Positions 1 through 7,574 are shown, counted from the first letter of the stretch. The stretch: 27,431 nt of DNA from an uncultured Eubacteriales bacterium (GCA_949745625.1 CATJZR010000086.1:1-27431), one strand, 5' to 3'. Translations and numbers: made by a program. Notes: generated by a model from the sequence alone, not told the origin.

Positions 1-168
1 CTTTGCCTTCTTCCAGTAAAATATCACTTCGAGACATTCTATGTATGCATACCATTCTCCTTCTATATACTCGTCCCTGGACTTTGCTCCCAATATCTCA
101 GTCAGGCTTGTTTCTATTGTCTCGATTAATTGCGCCAGAACCTGCTCCGCCGTTAAGTGGTAATACAT
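1..168 (-). CDS. Partial small conserved-looking protein, cut by left edge
   Basis: An open minus-strand frame starts with ATG at 166-168 and runs 56 codons without a stop to base 1, so only the N-terminus is present. The start is supported by GGAGG at 177-181, eight bases upstream. The visible protein is acidic and helical-looking, beginning MYYHLTAEQVLAQLIETIE and later containing EYIEGEWYAYIECLEVIFYW, with no signal peptide or membrane segment. I do not recognise the family. It lies downstream of the terminator after the LacI gene, in the same direction, so it probably belongs to a separate transcript. The plus-strand frame over the same bases lacks a ribosome site and is rejected. Confidence 0.6.
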   Translation of the reverse strand, partial: MYYHLTAEQVLAQLIETIETSLTEILGAKSRDEYIEGEWYAYIECLEVIFYWKKAK

Positions 169-230
169 TCCTTCTTCCTCCGTTTCCTTTTTACGCCTTT
201 ACATTTTTCGCGCTTTTTCGACATTAGTCT

Positions 231-236
231 ATCATA
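231..236 (-). promoter_or_regulatory. Possible -10 element for the left-edge gene
   Basis: TATGAT on the minus strand, followed by AGACTA, lies about 60 bases upstream of the left-edge gene. No convincing -35 hexamer sits 16-18 bases further upstream, so this is a weak call. The rest of 169-321 is AT-rich and shows nothing else. Confidence 0.25.
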
Positions 237-321
237 ATCCTTTTACCTTATTTCTCTTCCCTTATCCACTCTTTTTCTCATTATTCCTCAATATTTGGAT
301 GTTTTTGAACATAAAAATAAT

Positions 322-340
322 CCACCCGCATTGCGGGTGG
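322..340 (-). terminator. Intrinsic terminator after LacI-family gene
   Basis: An 8-bp GC-rich stem (CCACCCGC / GCGGGTGG, 322-329 with 333-340) with a 3-base loop is followed on the minus strand by ATTATTTTTAT. It begins four bases after the stop codon of the LacI gene and closes the three-gene unit 4102-345. Confidence 0.85.
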
Positions 341-344
341 AAAT

Positions 345-1343
345 CTATTTATGGTTACATAATGCCGTTGACTCGCGTACAACGAGCTTCGGTCTGAATT
401 GGAGCTTGCTTACCGACACTCCGCCTATAAGCTTTTCCAAAAGATAGAACGCGCTTTTGCCTATCTCTACGAGGTTCTGGTCTACCGTCGTAAGCGGGGG
501 ATTTATCTCCTCTGAAAGCGGGACGTTATCAAAGCCCACCACGGAAATATCCTGAGGCACGCGCAAGCCGAGCTTTTTAATCTCCTCAACAGCATAGCTT
601 GCGAGCAAATCCGACGCGCAGACGATGGCTGTTGCTCCGCTGTTTACAAACTCGGGAATAATCGACGGAGCAAAGTTTTGCGAAAAGTTGCTTTCCGCGA
701 CCAGCTCGGGCAGAACATCAAGCCCAGCGCCGCGCATTGCCGAAATGAAGCTGCGTTTGCGTTCCACAGAAACCAAAGCCCCCGGCAAGCCGCCGAAAAA
801 CGCTATACGTTTATGTCCGTATTCGCAAAGATGCCTCACGGCGAGCGCAATTCCGTACGCCCCGTCGCAGCCGACAAAGGCAGCGCGCGGAGTATCGTAA
901 TGCTCGTCAAAGGCGACCACCGGCAGACTGCCTGCGTCAATTTCCCTGACCAGAAGGGGGGTCTTTTCTACATGCAGCAGGAAAGCGCCGCAGTATCCTT
1001 TTTTTGCGTTCTCTATTTTAGATGCAAAACTCCAGTCGTGGTCGTCGGGACTCTTCAAAACAATCTCAACGTCGTAGCCCGCGCGGGAAGCTTCAAGCTT
1101 AAAGCCGAACAACAAATTGTATTCGAAGCGGATTTTATCAAGCGCGCTGCACTGGATTACGGCGGCAAGAGTGCCCTTTGAGTTAGACTTTTTTCTGCCT
1201 ATCTCATACCCCATTTCGACAGCGCATTTCAAAACCGCTTCCTTGGTTTTCGCGTTGACGTCCGTTGAGTCCGTAAGCGCCTTGGACACCGTGCTGACGG
1301 CGCATCCGACAGCGTTTGCAATATCCGTAATCGTTACTTTCAT
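345..1343 (-). CDS. LacI/GalR-family transcriptional regulator
   Basis: This is a sugar-responsive DNA-binding repressor of usual family length (332 aa from the chosen start). Residues about 4-23 form the LacI helix-turn-helix (ITDIANAVGCAVSTVSKAL), followed by a hinge and a periplasmic-binding-protein-like effector domain from about residue 60. That domain includes the family signature SVVGFDNVPLSEEINPPLTT near the C-terminus. The frame also offers GTG at 1356-1358 and ATG at 1347-1349, but ATG at 1341-1343 gives the canonical N-terminus. No good ribosome site precedes any of them, and a TATAAT lies at 1350-1355. The gene starts about 40 bases after the metallophosphoesterase gene and is probably also co-transcribed with it. 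Its effector is unknown; it probably controls its own unit and perhaps the glycan operon. Confidence 0.9.
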   Translation of the reverse strand: MKVTITDIANAVGCAVSTVSKALTDSTDVNAKTKEAVLKCAVEMGYEIGRKKSNSKGTLAAVIQCSALDKIRFEYNLLFGFKLEASRAGYDVEIVLKSPDDHDWSFASKIENAKKGYCGAFLLHVEKTPLLVREIDAGSLPVVAFDEHYDTPRAAFVGCDGAYGIALAVRHLCEYGHKRIAFFGGLPGALVSVERKRSFISAMRGAGLDVLPELVAESNFSQNFAPSIIPEFVNSGATAIVCASDLLASYAVEEIKKLGLRVPQDISVVGFDNVPLSEEINPPLTTVDQNLVEIGKSAFYLLEKLIGGVSVSKLQFRPKLVVRESTALCNHK

Positions 1344-1349
1344 ACGCAT

Positions 1350-1379
1350 ATTATACACCCAAAGACGACCGCTTTACAA
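1350..1379 (-). promoter_or_regulatory. Possible internal promoter for LacI gene, nearly leaderless
   Basis: On the minus strand a perfect -10 TATAAT (1350-1355) lies 18 bases downstream of a mediocre -35 TTGTAA (1374-1379). The expected start of transcription falls at about 1343, which is the A of the LacI ATG. This would make a leaderless message. The weak -35 keeps the call tentative. Confidence 0.4.
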
Positions 1380-1385
1380 ACGAAT

Positions 1386-2294
1386 TCAGTTGCCTTTGTA
1401 AAATTCGTTGAGATTTATAATCCAATCCTTACCCTCGATATGGGTTGCTTCGCCCTGATAGGGAACTGAATACTGCTCTATTATAATGTAATTTTTTTCG
1501 GTAACGCGGATTAAGGCGTACTGCCCCTCGGTTTCGTTGCGCATATACGAGTTGCGGAAAGAAATGTATTCCCCCATCCAAAGCGACTCGTCCGAAAACT
1601 TCTGATGCTCGTGCCCGCATAGAACGAACGCCTGCTTATATTTTTCGAGCGTGGATTGAAGCTCGGTATTGCCCGAATTGGATGAATGAGTGCCGTATAC
1701 GGGATGGTGAACGACGACGAATACGGGCTTGTCGGGGTCCGCCTTGGTCATAGCCGAAAGCTGCCCGTCGAGCCACTGCGCCTGCTCCGCCGTATACGTA
1801 TCGTTAGCGTGCGCTCCGATTACGACGAAATTATATCCGTTTACTTCGGTGACGTTATCGATTGGTTTACCGAATTTCTGTATATACTGGTAATGCTTGT
1901 CGTTGCCCTCGTGGTTGCCGTAAGATACGACCATAGGCGTTTTACTTCCGACGCCGTCGATAGTGTACTGAATAAGCGTATCGTAATTTTCCAAAAAGCC
2001 TTCGGTAAAGTCGCCCGAAATTACGACAGTATCGATATTATTACCTGTCACTTCAAGCGATTTTGCAAGCGACTTGGGGTAGTAATCTCTTACCTGAGCG
2101 TCACAGACGCTGCCGAAATGAAGGTCGCTGACGGCAGGGAAGGCAAGCTTTACTTCGCCGTATTCGCCGTAAATTTCATTTTTTTCCGTATCGGGGGCGG
2201 GCGGTGCAACGGTTTCGTTGCCGCACCCGACGGTAAACGCCGAACAGATAACCGTAGCCATAGCAATCAAAACTCCTGTTTTAAATTTATTCAT
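1386..2294 (-). CDS. Lipid-anchored calcineurin-like metallophosphoesterase
   Basis: A predicted secreted phosphoesterase of 302 aa. The signal peptide ends in the lipobox TVGC with Cys24, so it should be anchored outside the membrane. All metal-binding motifs of the calcineurin-like fold are present in order: D57-x-H59, G94-D95, G126-N127-H128, H196-H197 and G227-H228-x-H230. An active two-metal centre is therefore expected. The substrate cannot be read from the sequence; nucleotides, phosphodiesters or phosphate decorations on glycans are all possible. The ribosome site GAGGTGA sits just before ATG at 2292-2294. The gene follows the InlB-repeat lipoprotein by 11 bases and is probably in the same transcript. 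Confidence 0.88.
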   Translation of the reverse strand: MNKFKTGVLIAMATVICSAFTVGCGNETVAPPAPDTEKNEIYGEYGEVKLAFPAVSDLHFGSVCDAQVRDYYPKSLAKSLEVTGNNIDTVVISGDFTEGFLENYDTLIQYTIDGVGSKTPMVVSYGNHEGNDKHYQYIQKFGKPIDNVTEVNGYNFVVIGAHANDTYTAEQAQWLDGQLSAMTKADPDKPVFVVVHHPVYGTHSSNSGNTELQSTLEKYKQAFVLCGHEHQKFSDESLWMGEYISFRNSYMRNETEGQYALIRVTEKNYIIIEQYSVPYQGEATHIEGKDWIINLNEFYKGN

Positions 2295-2305
2295 AGTTCA
2301 CCTCT

Positions 2306-4102
2306 TTATGCTGTTTTAAGGCTTAACAGCTCGATTGACTCAACCGTAACTTTAAGGTCGGGCATCGCGTCGGTATAAGCCTTGCCGGGGTCTATGCACA
2401 TATAGAAATCCATGGGCGAGGTGCCGTCGGGCAGATTGTCCTTGCTGACTTTCCAGAGGAAGGTCTGTTTTTCACCCGTCATTATGCAGGTGATTTCAAC
2501 TGCCTTGACACCACCGTTCTGACACTTGAACATAATTTTCGTGTCCGCAGTGCCCGTAAATGTAATGCGATAATAAGCGTAATTTTTTGCGTCTACGCTA
2601 AGCTGGTTGCCGAACATTTCGTAGGTGCTCTTGCCCGCATCGACGCTGACCGTTTTACCGTCGATTACGTAGCCGCCGCTCTTTGCGACGAAAGGTCCGT
2701 CGAGAACGATTTTAGACACCTCGTCAAGCACGCACCAGCGCGCGTAAACGGTGAGGTTCGCTTCGGGAAACGCGCTTATATCGTATGGCTTCGTAAATGC
2801 GGCATCCTCGTACCAGCCGCCGAAAATGTAATCCCCTTTTACGGGGTCTGCGGGGCGCAAATTCTTATCTATTATGCCGGTTGCCGTGCCCGTTATAGGT
2901 GCAACGGCGCTTCCGCCGTTTGAATTGAAAGTCAGAGTTACGGACTTATTTGCCGTATAGCCTGCGTAAAGCACGGTCTTACCCGCGGGCATAGCGCCGA
3001 ATTTATAAGCCTTTGTGCAGTCCTCATCCTCGTACCAGCCGCTGAATGTATAGCCGGGCTTTTCGGGAACGGCAGCGGGTGCAATTACTTTTTCACCCGT
3101 TACGGCGAACGTGGGGTCGACCGCGGTGCCGCCGAGAGTATTGTAGAATATAACCGACTTATAAGCTTCGTCGTCGGCAAGGGTGCGGTAAAGTTTAAGA
3201 CCGTTGATTTTTACCGTTGCATCGCCGCCCTTTACGCCGGGCTTAACGAACATATAGAAGTTCATTGCCGTCTGTCCGTCGGTGAGATTTTCGGGCTTTA
3301 CCGTCCAGATAATTCTCTGCGCTGCGCCCGTCATTTTATAGCGGGATTCCACTGCCTTAACGCCGCCGTTCTGACACTTGATTAAAATTTCAACATCCTT
3401 CGTGCCCTCTATATCGAAAACGAAAGTAGAATAAGCCTTTACGTTATAGCCGATTGTAACGCCGACGAGCGACCATGTATCCTTGCCTTCGAGCGCCTTG
3501 ACCGTTGTCGCACCGCCATCCTCTGTCACTTCGTAGGCAGCGGCATCGTTAGCCGTCCAACCGTTCAACGAAATACAGCTGAGCTCTTCGATTTTCAACC
3601 AGCGCGCATAAAGAGTTATATTGCGGTTGGGCATGACGAAATCGAAAGGAATGTTGCACTCCTCGTCCACGCACCAGTAGGCAAAAAGCCTGTCCTCCTT
3701 CACGGGGTCTGCCGGCGGAGTAAGCTTTTCAAGCGGCTTCGCCTTATAGGACGCAACCTCGCTTCCGCCTAAGCTGTTGAAAGTGACGGTGTAGTCATCA
3801 ACGCGCCATTTGGCGTAGAGGTTAAAGCTTTTTCCGTCGAAAGTATAGGGAAATTCAAATTTCCCGGTCAAAGCCGAATCGAGATACCAGCCGTCGAAAA
3901 CATAACCCTCCATAACAGGGCTTTCGGGCGCCTCTACAGTTTCGCCGTTTTCACCCGTGAGGCTTTCAACCGACGACCCACCGTTGCTGATAAACGCAAT
4001 CATATAGCGTTCTCCGCAAGCGGTAAGTACCGTTGCAAACACGAAAGCCAATGCAAGCATGCAAACCATTATAAACTTGCTTAAATTTTTAGTTTTTTTC
4101 AT
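2306..4102 (-). CDS. InlB-repeat surface lipoprotein with two beta-sandwich modules
   Basis: A 598-aa surface lipoprotein with lipobox VLTAC (Cys29). Residues 33-99 and 104-168 are two InlB/Flg_new (Listeria-Bacteroides) repeats with the pattern FxSxGGS...GYxFxGWY...LYAxW. Residues about 171-308 form a predicted beta-sandwich. Two more Flg_new repeats (about 315-382 and 387-456) and a second beta-sandwich (about 458-598) follow. The two sandwiches share stretches such as IKCQNGGVKAVE and MFKCQNGGVKAVE. I chose ATG at 4100-4102 because GGAGG lies five bases before it and MKK plus a hydrophobic core follows; a longer frame starting at 4153 overlaps the -35 box. A glycan-binding or adhesion role is inferred. 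It is first in the unit with the phosphoesterase and LacI genes. Confidence 0.88.
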   Translation of the reverse strand: MKKTKNLSKFIMVCMLALAFVFATVLTACGERYMIAFISNGGSSVESLTGENGETVEAPESPVMEGYVFDGWYLDSALTGKFEFPYTFDGKSFNLYAKWRVDDYTVTFNSLGGSEVASYKAKPLEKLTPPADPVKEDRLFAYWCVDEECNIPFDFVMPNRNITLYARWLKIEELSCISLNGWTANDAAAYEVTEDGGATTVKALEGKDTWSLVGVTIGYNVKAYSTFVFDIEGTKDVEILIKCQNGGVKAVESRYKMTGAAQRIIWTVKPENLTDGQTAMNFYMFVKPGVKGGDATVKINGLKLYRTLADDEAYKSVIFYNTLGGTAVDPTFAVTGEKVIAPAAVPEKPGYTFSGWYEDEDCTKAYKFGAMPAGKTVLYAGYTANKSVTLTFNSNGGSAVAPITGTATGIIDKNLRPADPVKGDYIFGGWYEDAAFTKPYDISAFPEANLTVYARWCVLDEVSKIVLDGPFVAKSGGYVIDGKTVSVDAGKSTYEMFGNQLSVDAKNYAYYRITFTGTADTKIMFKCQNGGVKAVEITCIMTGEKQTFLWKVSKDNLPDGTSPMDFYMCIDPGKAYTDAMPDLKVTVESIELLSLKTA

Positions 4103-4123
4103 TTTTTCCTCCGTTTTTTCTTT

Positions 4124-4153
4124 ATTATAATATATACGGAATATACTTGTCAA
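4124..4153 (-). promoter_or_regulatory. Consensus sigma-A promoter for the InlB-repeat lipoprotein unit
   Basis: TTGACA (4148-4153) and TATAAT (4124-4129) on the minus strand, both perfect, are separated by 18 bases. The predicted start near 4117 gives a leader of about 15 bases that still contains GGAGG at 4108-4112. Confidence 0.82.
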
Positions 4154-4157
4154 TAAA

Positions 4158-4167
4158 TTTTCGAAAA
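4158..4167. promoter_or_regulatory. Candidate LacI-type operator (TTTTCGAAAA), copy 1
   Basis: A 10-bp palindrome with central CG lies immediately upstream of the -35 box of the InlB-lipoprotein promoter. With one mismatch it extends to 4155-4170. LacI-family operators are usually palindromes with a central CpG. Related copies are at 4201-4208 and 4262-4271. Confidence 0.35.
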
Positions 4168-4200
4168 ATTCAATATAATTGGTGCTTAATATGCGATATT

Positions 4201-4208
4201 TTTCGAAA
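4201..4208. promoter_or_regulatory. Candidate LacI-type operator (TTTCGAAA), copy 2
   Basis: The 8-bp core of the palindrome at 4158-4167 is repeated about 42 bases further from the promoter. The function is inferred from repetition and the central CG only. Confidence 0.28.
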
Positions 4209-4226
4209 TAAAGTACAAAACAAAAC

Positions 4227-4254
4227 CATACCCGCGCAAAAATGCGCGGGTATG
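4227..4254 (-). terminator. Intrinsic terminator after the 441-aa membrane protein
   Basis: An 11-bp stem (CATACCCGCGC at 4227-4237 pairing with 4244-4254) with a 6-base loop is followed on the minus strand by GTTTTGTTTTGTACTTT. It lies 18 bases past the stop codon of the membrane-protein gene. Confidence 0.85.
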
Positions 4255-4261
4255 ACCGTAT

Positions 4262-4271
4262 TTTTCGAAAA
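4262..4271. promoter_or_regulatory. Candidate LacI-type operator (TTTTCGAAAA), copy 3
   Basis: A second full 10-bp TTTTCGAAAA palindrome abuts the stop codon of the 441-aa membrane-protein gene. It is more than 100 bases upstream of the nearest promoter, so a role in repression would need looping; chance is possible. Confidence 0.22.
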
Positions 4272-4272
4272 T

Positions 4273-5598
4273 TTATGCGCTAAGCTCCTGTTCCTCCGCG
4301 GGGGCGGGATTTCTTTTAAAACGTCTTACGCTTATTATGAAGTGCAGCAACGACCTTATTCCGAGCACGCCGATAAAGAACAGCAAGCCGTAATAGTAGA
4401 CCTGCGCGCCAGTGAAAGCGAACGACATACCGAAATCGAACGCGAATGCAAGCAGACCGCTTATAAGGAAGAACGAGCCCGATGATTTCAGATTGTTTAT
4501 AAAGCTCTTGACCGCAGGACACTTTGCCATAACGCCGACGCCGCTGCCGATTAACGCAATTACAACCCAGGCTATCGAAGAGTAAAGCAGTATCATTAAA
4601 AGGTTAATGAGATAGTTGACCGAAAGCATACCCGCCGAGGCATTGTTGAAGGAAACGAAAAAGCCGTCAACCTCCGACCGCGCCGCATCTATGCTCTGCG
4701 AGCTTGTAAGCGAAACGTCGCCGAGCGAGCTTAAAAAGCTGCTTATACCGCGAAGATAGCCGTCGTTACTGTAAAAGTAAGTGAACGCAATGTCCGACAG
4801 AACTATGAGATATTTGTCGCTTTTAAGCTTGCCGTCCGCACCCGCCTGCATATAAGTGTTGAGGTAATACGTGCGCATAGTGGGCGCTTTGCCGTAGGAT
4901 TCGGCGCGCGCCAACTCGGGATAGTAATGCTTGAAATACAGCTCGTAAACGGCGTTATAGTTACTTTCCGGCGCAACGCCGCCCGAAAGCAGCGCCTCGC
5001 ACTCTTTTTTAGCTTCGGCGTTGCCCTTGGTTAAAAGCCACTGCACGTAGCCCGCCACCTTTTCAGCGTCGAGCACGAGTGCGGCAGGGGTATAGTCCAT
5101 ATATACTACGTAACCCTTTTTGTCCGCTTCGGGAAGAGTCATAAACTCCTCGTGCGAGAGGGTAATATCACCCTTTTTATGCTCGCACTTGAAGTCATTA
5201 TAGTTTGTTTTGGAATTGCGCGTATCGATAATAAGGTTGTAGCCGTTGACGGAATATTTTTGTCTGTCGGCTTCGTTTTCAAAGGTGTTTACGACAAACC
5301 CGTCCGTAAGCACGTCGCCGAAAAGCCCCGCGTAAGCCGCGCCGTCCTTCACCTCGATATTCAGCCTGTCCGCGCCGTCGGTAAAAGCGTTGTATAAAAA
5401 CGCCGTATACTCCTCCGATTTACCGTAGTACGAAGGAAACGACGCCACACTTCCGCCGAACAGTCCCGCAAAAATCATAGCCATTGCGAGAACCAAGCCC
5501 AAAAGCACGCCGCCGAAGCCGCGTTCTTCGCTTTCCGCCGCATATCGGTGCATAAAAAAGCTGCCGAAAAAATATTTTAACCAATCAACAAAAGCCAT
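4273..5598 (-). CDS. Membrane protein with one large extracellular domain, unknown function
   Basis: A 441-aa membrane protein that I cannot assign to a family. A single hydrophobic segment (about residues 30-52) is followed by a roughly 270-residue hydrophilic domain. Three membrane segments come next (about 328-352, 375-396 and 401-423), then a basic loop and a short acidic tail. If the N-terminus is inside, the large domain faces outward. The layout recalls DUF1189 proteins such as YvdJ of the Bacillus maltodextrin operon, but this protein is about twice that length and the likeness is topological only. ATG at 5596-5598 has GAGG seven bases upstream. The gene has its own promoter and terminator, so it is a one-gene unit between the glycan operon and the InlB-lipoprotein unit. 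Confidence 0.85.
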   Translation of the reverse strand: MAFVDWLKYFFGSFFMHRYAAESEERGFGGVLLGLVLAMAMIFAGLFGGSVASFPSYYGKSEEYTAFLYNAFTDGADRLNIEVKDGAAYAGLFGDVLTDGFVVNTFENEADRQKYSVNGYNLIIDTRNSKTNYNDFKCEHKKGDITLSHEEFMTLPEADKKGYVVYMDYTPAALVLDAEKVAGYVQWLLTKGNAEAKKECEALLSGGVAPESNYNAVYELYFKHYYPELARAESYGKAPTMRTYYLNTYMQAGADGKLKSDKYLIVLSDIAFTYFYSNDGYLRGISSFLSSLGDVSLTSSQSIDAARSEVDGFFVSFNNASAGMLSVNYLINLLMILLYSSIAWVVIALIGSGVGVMAKCPAVKSFINNLKSSGSFFLISGLLAFAFDFGMSFAFTGAQVYYYGLLFFIGVLGIRSLLHFIISVRRFKRNPAPAEEQELSA

Positions 5599-5615
5599 GT
5601 TAAAACCTCGTTTAA

Positions 5616-5644
5616 ATTATATCAAAATGCATACTTAAAGTCAA
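5616..5644 (-). promoter_or_regulatory. Sigma-A promoter for the 441-aa membrane protein
   Basis: TTGACT (5639-5644), a 17-base spacer and a perfect TATAAT (5616-5621) lie on the minus strand. The predicted start near 5609 would begin the message almost at the ribosome site (5606-5610), giving a leader of only about ten bases. The -35 box lies in the tail of the preceding terminator. Confidence 0.8.
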
Positions 5645-5651
5645 ACTATAA

Positions 5652-5674
5652 AGAGCGGCTTAAAAAGCCGCTCT
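5652..5674 (-). terminator. Intrinsic terminator closing the 13-gene glycan operon
   Basis: A 9-bp perfect stem (AGAGCGGCT at 5652-5660 with AGCCGCTCT at 5666-5674) and a 5-base loop are followed on the minus strand by TTATAGTTTGACTTT. It lies 19 bases after the stop codon of the 619-aa lipoprotein. Confidence 0.78.
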
Positions 5675-5693
5675 CTGTTGTTTTACGCAAAAT

Positions 5694-7553
5694 TTATGCT
5701 TTTGCATCGGTTGAGAATTCGAGATTCATAATGGTGAGCGTACCCGTAGACTCAGCCTTGTCGATGTCGACGAACAGAATTACGGGAAGCTTGGAAGCAA
5801 AATCTTTGCCCGTTACGCCCGAAATATCAACTACGAATACATCCTCTCCGCCCGTAAGGGTGAACTTGGTTTCGCAGGTGTCGAAGGGTTTAAGTGAAAT
5901 AGTCGTGCCCGCTGTTCCTTTAACGGTGATTTTAACCGTCTTCATATCGCCGAGAGCAGCTCCAGTCACGAACGCCTGCATGTTAGCGTATTGCTCGCCC
6001 TTCTTGTCGTAATTAACGACGAAGCCGTTTTCGCCTTCCGTAATCGTATACGCGCCGTTGGGGCTCTTGTCATACCAGCCTGCGTTAGCTGTTTTGTTGT
6101 CCGCGGTTATGGTATTTACTTCCTCGTATACGGCAGAGAAAGCAGCCGATTTGATAGTATAGCTCATACCGTTACCGTTATTTTCCGCATCCCAGTTGAA
6201 GAACATTCTGATAGTGAAAGGCTGCGTGCAGTCAACGGCGGAAAGGTCTTTAAGCTTGCAGTTGATTTCAACGTCGCCCTTCTTGTCCCTGATTTCTACG
6301 GCTTCGAGAAGGTTTCCGCATTCTACCTTGAAGTTTTTGAAATCGCCGTTTACGACAACCTTGAACACCTTCATGGTTTTAAGCGCTTCGCCCTTTACGT
6401 CAACGTCGAGTCCGTTGAACATTTCCGCTGCGGTTTTGGTAGCTTTAAGCGAGCCGTCGTTATTTACGGAAAGCTTATAGTCGCCATCTCTATGAGCGTA
6501 CCAACCCGTAACCGCGGTGTTCGTAGCAGTTATTTCGTTGACCTCTTTTTCGGGAGCGGGAATTCCGTCCATAGTAAATTCGAGGTTCTTGATTGTAAAC
6601 GTGCCCTTTACGTCCTTGGTGCCGGGGGCAACGAATATAAATATGGGAAGCTGATTTGTATAGTCAACGTCAACCACGCCCGAAATATCGACGATTATAT
6701 CGTCAACTCCGCCGGTAAGCGTAAATCTTCTTTCAACCTTGTCAAAGGGTTTAACCATAATTTCGACGCCAGCGGTACCCTGAACGGTAAGCTTGACGCT
6801 GTTGAAATCGTCTATAGCCGCACCCGTAACAAGCGCCTTCATGATAGCCCATTCGCTGGACTTTTTGTCGTAATCGACCTTGAAATCGGTTCCCGTCTTG
6901 GTTATCGTGTAGACTCCGTCACCATTGTCGTACCAGCCCGCGTTTGCGGTCTTATTCGTTGCGGTAATGGTGTTAACCTCTACCTCGGGTCCGGTCTTGA
7001 CTATATTGTACTTTTCGTCAATATCGTTTTTGGTAATTTCGAACTTGTCCGCCTTGAAGGTACCCGAGCCCGTAGCGTTATTACCTTCGAGGAATACGAG
7101 CATACGCGACGCCTTGTCGATATTGAGCGAAGAAATATCCCACTCGTATCTGCCGGCGGCGTTGTCCATAGTAAAATGAACCTCCTGCTTGGCAAGTTCG
7201 CCAACATACTCGAACGCAAGCGTTACTCTCGGGTCGTTACTGCTGGTCGTGAACGTGCCCTCGATTACGAGAGTTTTCAAGCCAGCGAAATCAGCCGCCT
7301 CGTAAATGCCCATATTGTGCTTGAAATACTGCCACTGGCTACCCGTCTTTTCGTAGGTAACCGTCATAGGCTCGCCCTTTGACTGTGAAATAACGTAGGG
7401 CGATTCCTCGTCCTCGTTTACGCCCCAAAGCCCGTCGAGAAGGTTAAGGGTGTCGGATTTCTTGCCGTCATCATTGTCGTCGCCGCAGCCGACAGCTGCA
7501 AACATGGGAACGGTGAGCGTGCAAGCCGCTAAAATTGCTAATAGTTTTTTCAT
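5694..7553 (-). CDS. Surface lipoprotein made of four repeated beta-sandwich modules
   Basis: A 619-aa lipoprotein with lipobox AAVGC (Cys23). The rest is beta-rich and divides into about four modules of 125-140 residues: roughly 50-177, 191-329, 337-476 and 478-615. Modules 2 and 4 are closest; both open with VNTITA-x-NKTANAGWYD and share VDYDKK/VNYDKK, KPFD, FTLTGG and VDISGV. The fold resembles the beta-sandwich parts of the InlB-repeat lipoprotein at 2306-4102. Binding of glycan at the cell surface is inferred; no named domain was recognised. ATG at 7551-7553 is chosen over an upstream TTG because GGAGG is five bases before it and MKK plus a hydrophobic core follows. It is last in the operon, 21 bases after the ATPase gene. 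Confidence 0.85.
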   Translation of the reverse strand: MKKLLAILAACTLTVPMFAAVGCGDDNDDGKKSDTLNLLDGLWGVNEDEESPYVISQSKGEPMTVTYEKTGSQWQYFKHNMGIYEAADFAGLKTLVIEGTFTTSSNDPRVTLAFEYVGELAKQEVHFTMDNAAGRYEWDISSLNIDKASRMLVFLEGNNATGSGTFKADKFEITKNDIDEKYNIVKTGPEVEVNTITATNKTANAGWYDNGDGVYTITKTGTDFKVDYDKKSSEWAIMKALVTGAAIDDFNSVKLTVQGTAGVEIMVKPFDKVERRFTLTGGVDDIIVDISGVVDVDYTNQLPIFIFVAPGTKDVKGTFTIKNLEFTMDGIPAPEKEVNEITATNTAVTGWYAHRDGDYKLSVNNDGSLKATKTAAEMFNGLDVDVKGEALKTMKVFKVVVNGDFKNFKVECGNLLEAVEIRDKKGDVEINCKLKDLSAVDCTQPFTIRMFFNWDAENNGNGMSYTIKSAAFSAVYEEVNTITADNKTANAGWYDKSPNGAYTITEGENGFVVNYDKKGEQYANMQAFVTGAALGDMKTVKITVKGTAGTTISLKPFDTCETKFTLTGGEDVFVVDISGVTGKDFASKLPVILFVDIDKAESTGTLTIMNLEFSTDAKA

Positions 7554-7574
7554 TTTATCCTCCAAAAAAATTTT

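Noticed and set aside
3..227. Plus-strand 74-codon frame at the left edge
   Set aside because: No ribosome site, low-complexity Leu/Pro/Phe composition, and it is antisense to a better-supported minus-strand gene.
4103..4153. Longer N-terminus for the InlB-repeat lipoprotein starting at 4153
   Set aside because: It would start inside the -35 box of a consensus promoter, and the internal ATG at 4102 has an ideal ribosome site and signal peptide.
5991..7382. Long plus-strand frame (463 codons) inside the repeat lipoprotein gene
   Set aside because: It is antisense to a clear lipoprotein with signal peptide and repeats, has no ribosome site and matches no family; its length follows from the codon bias of the sense gene.
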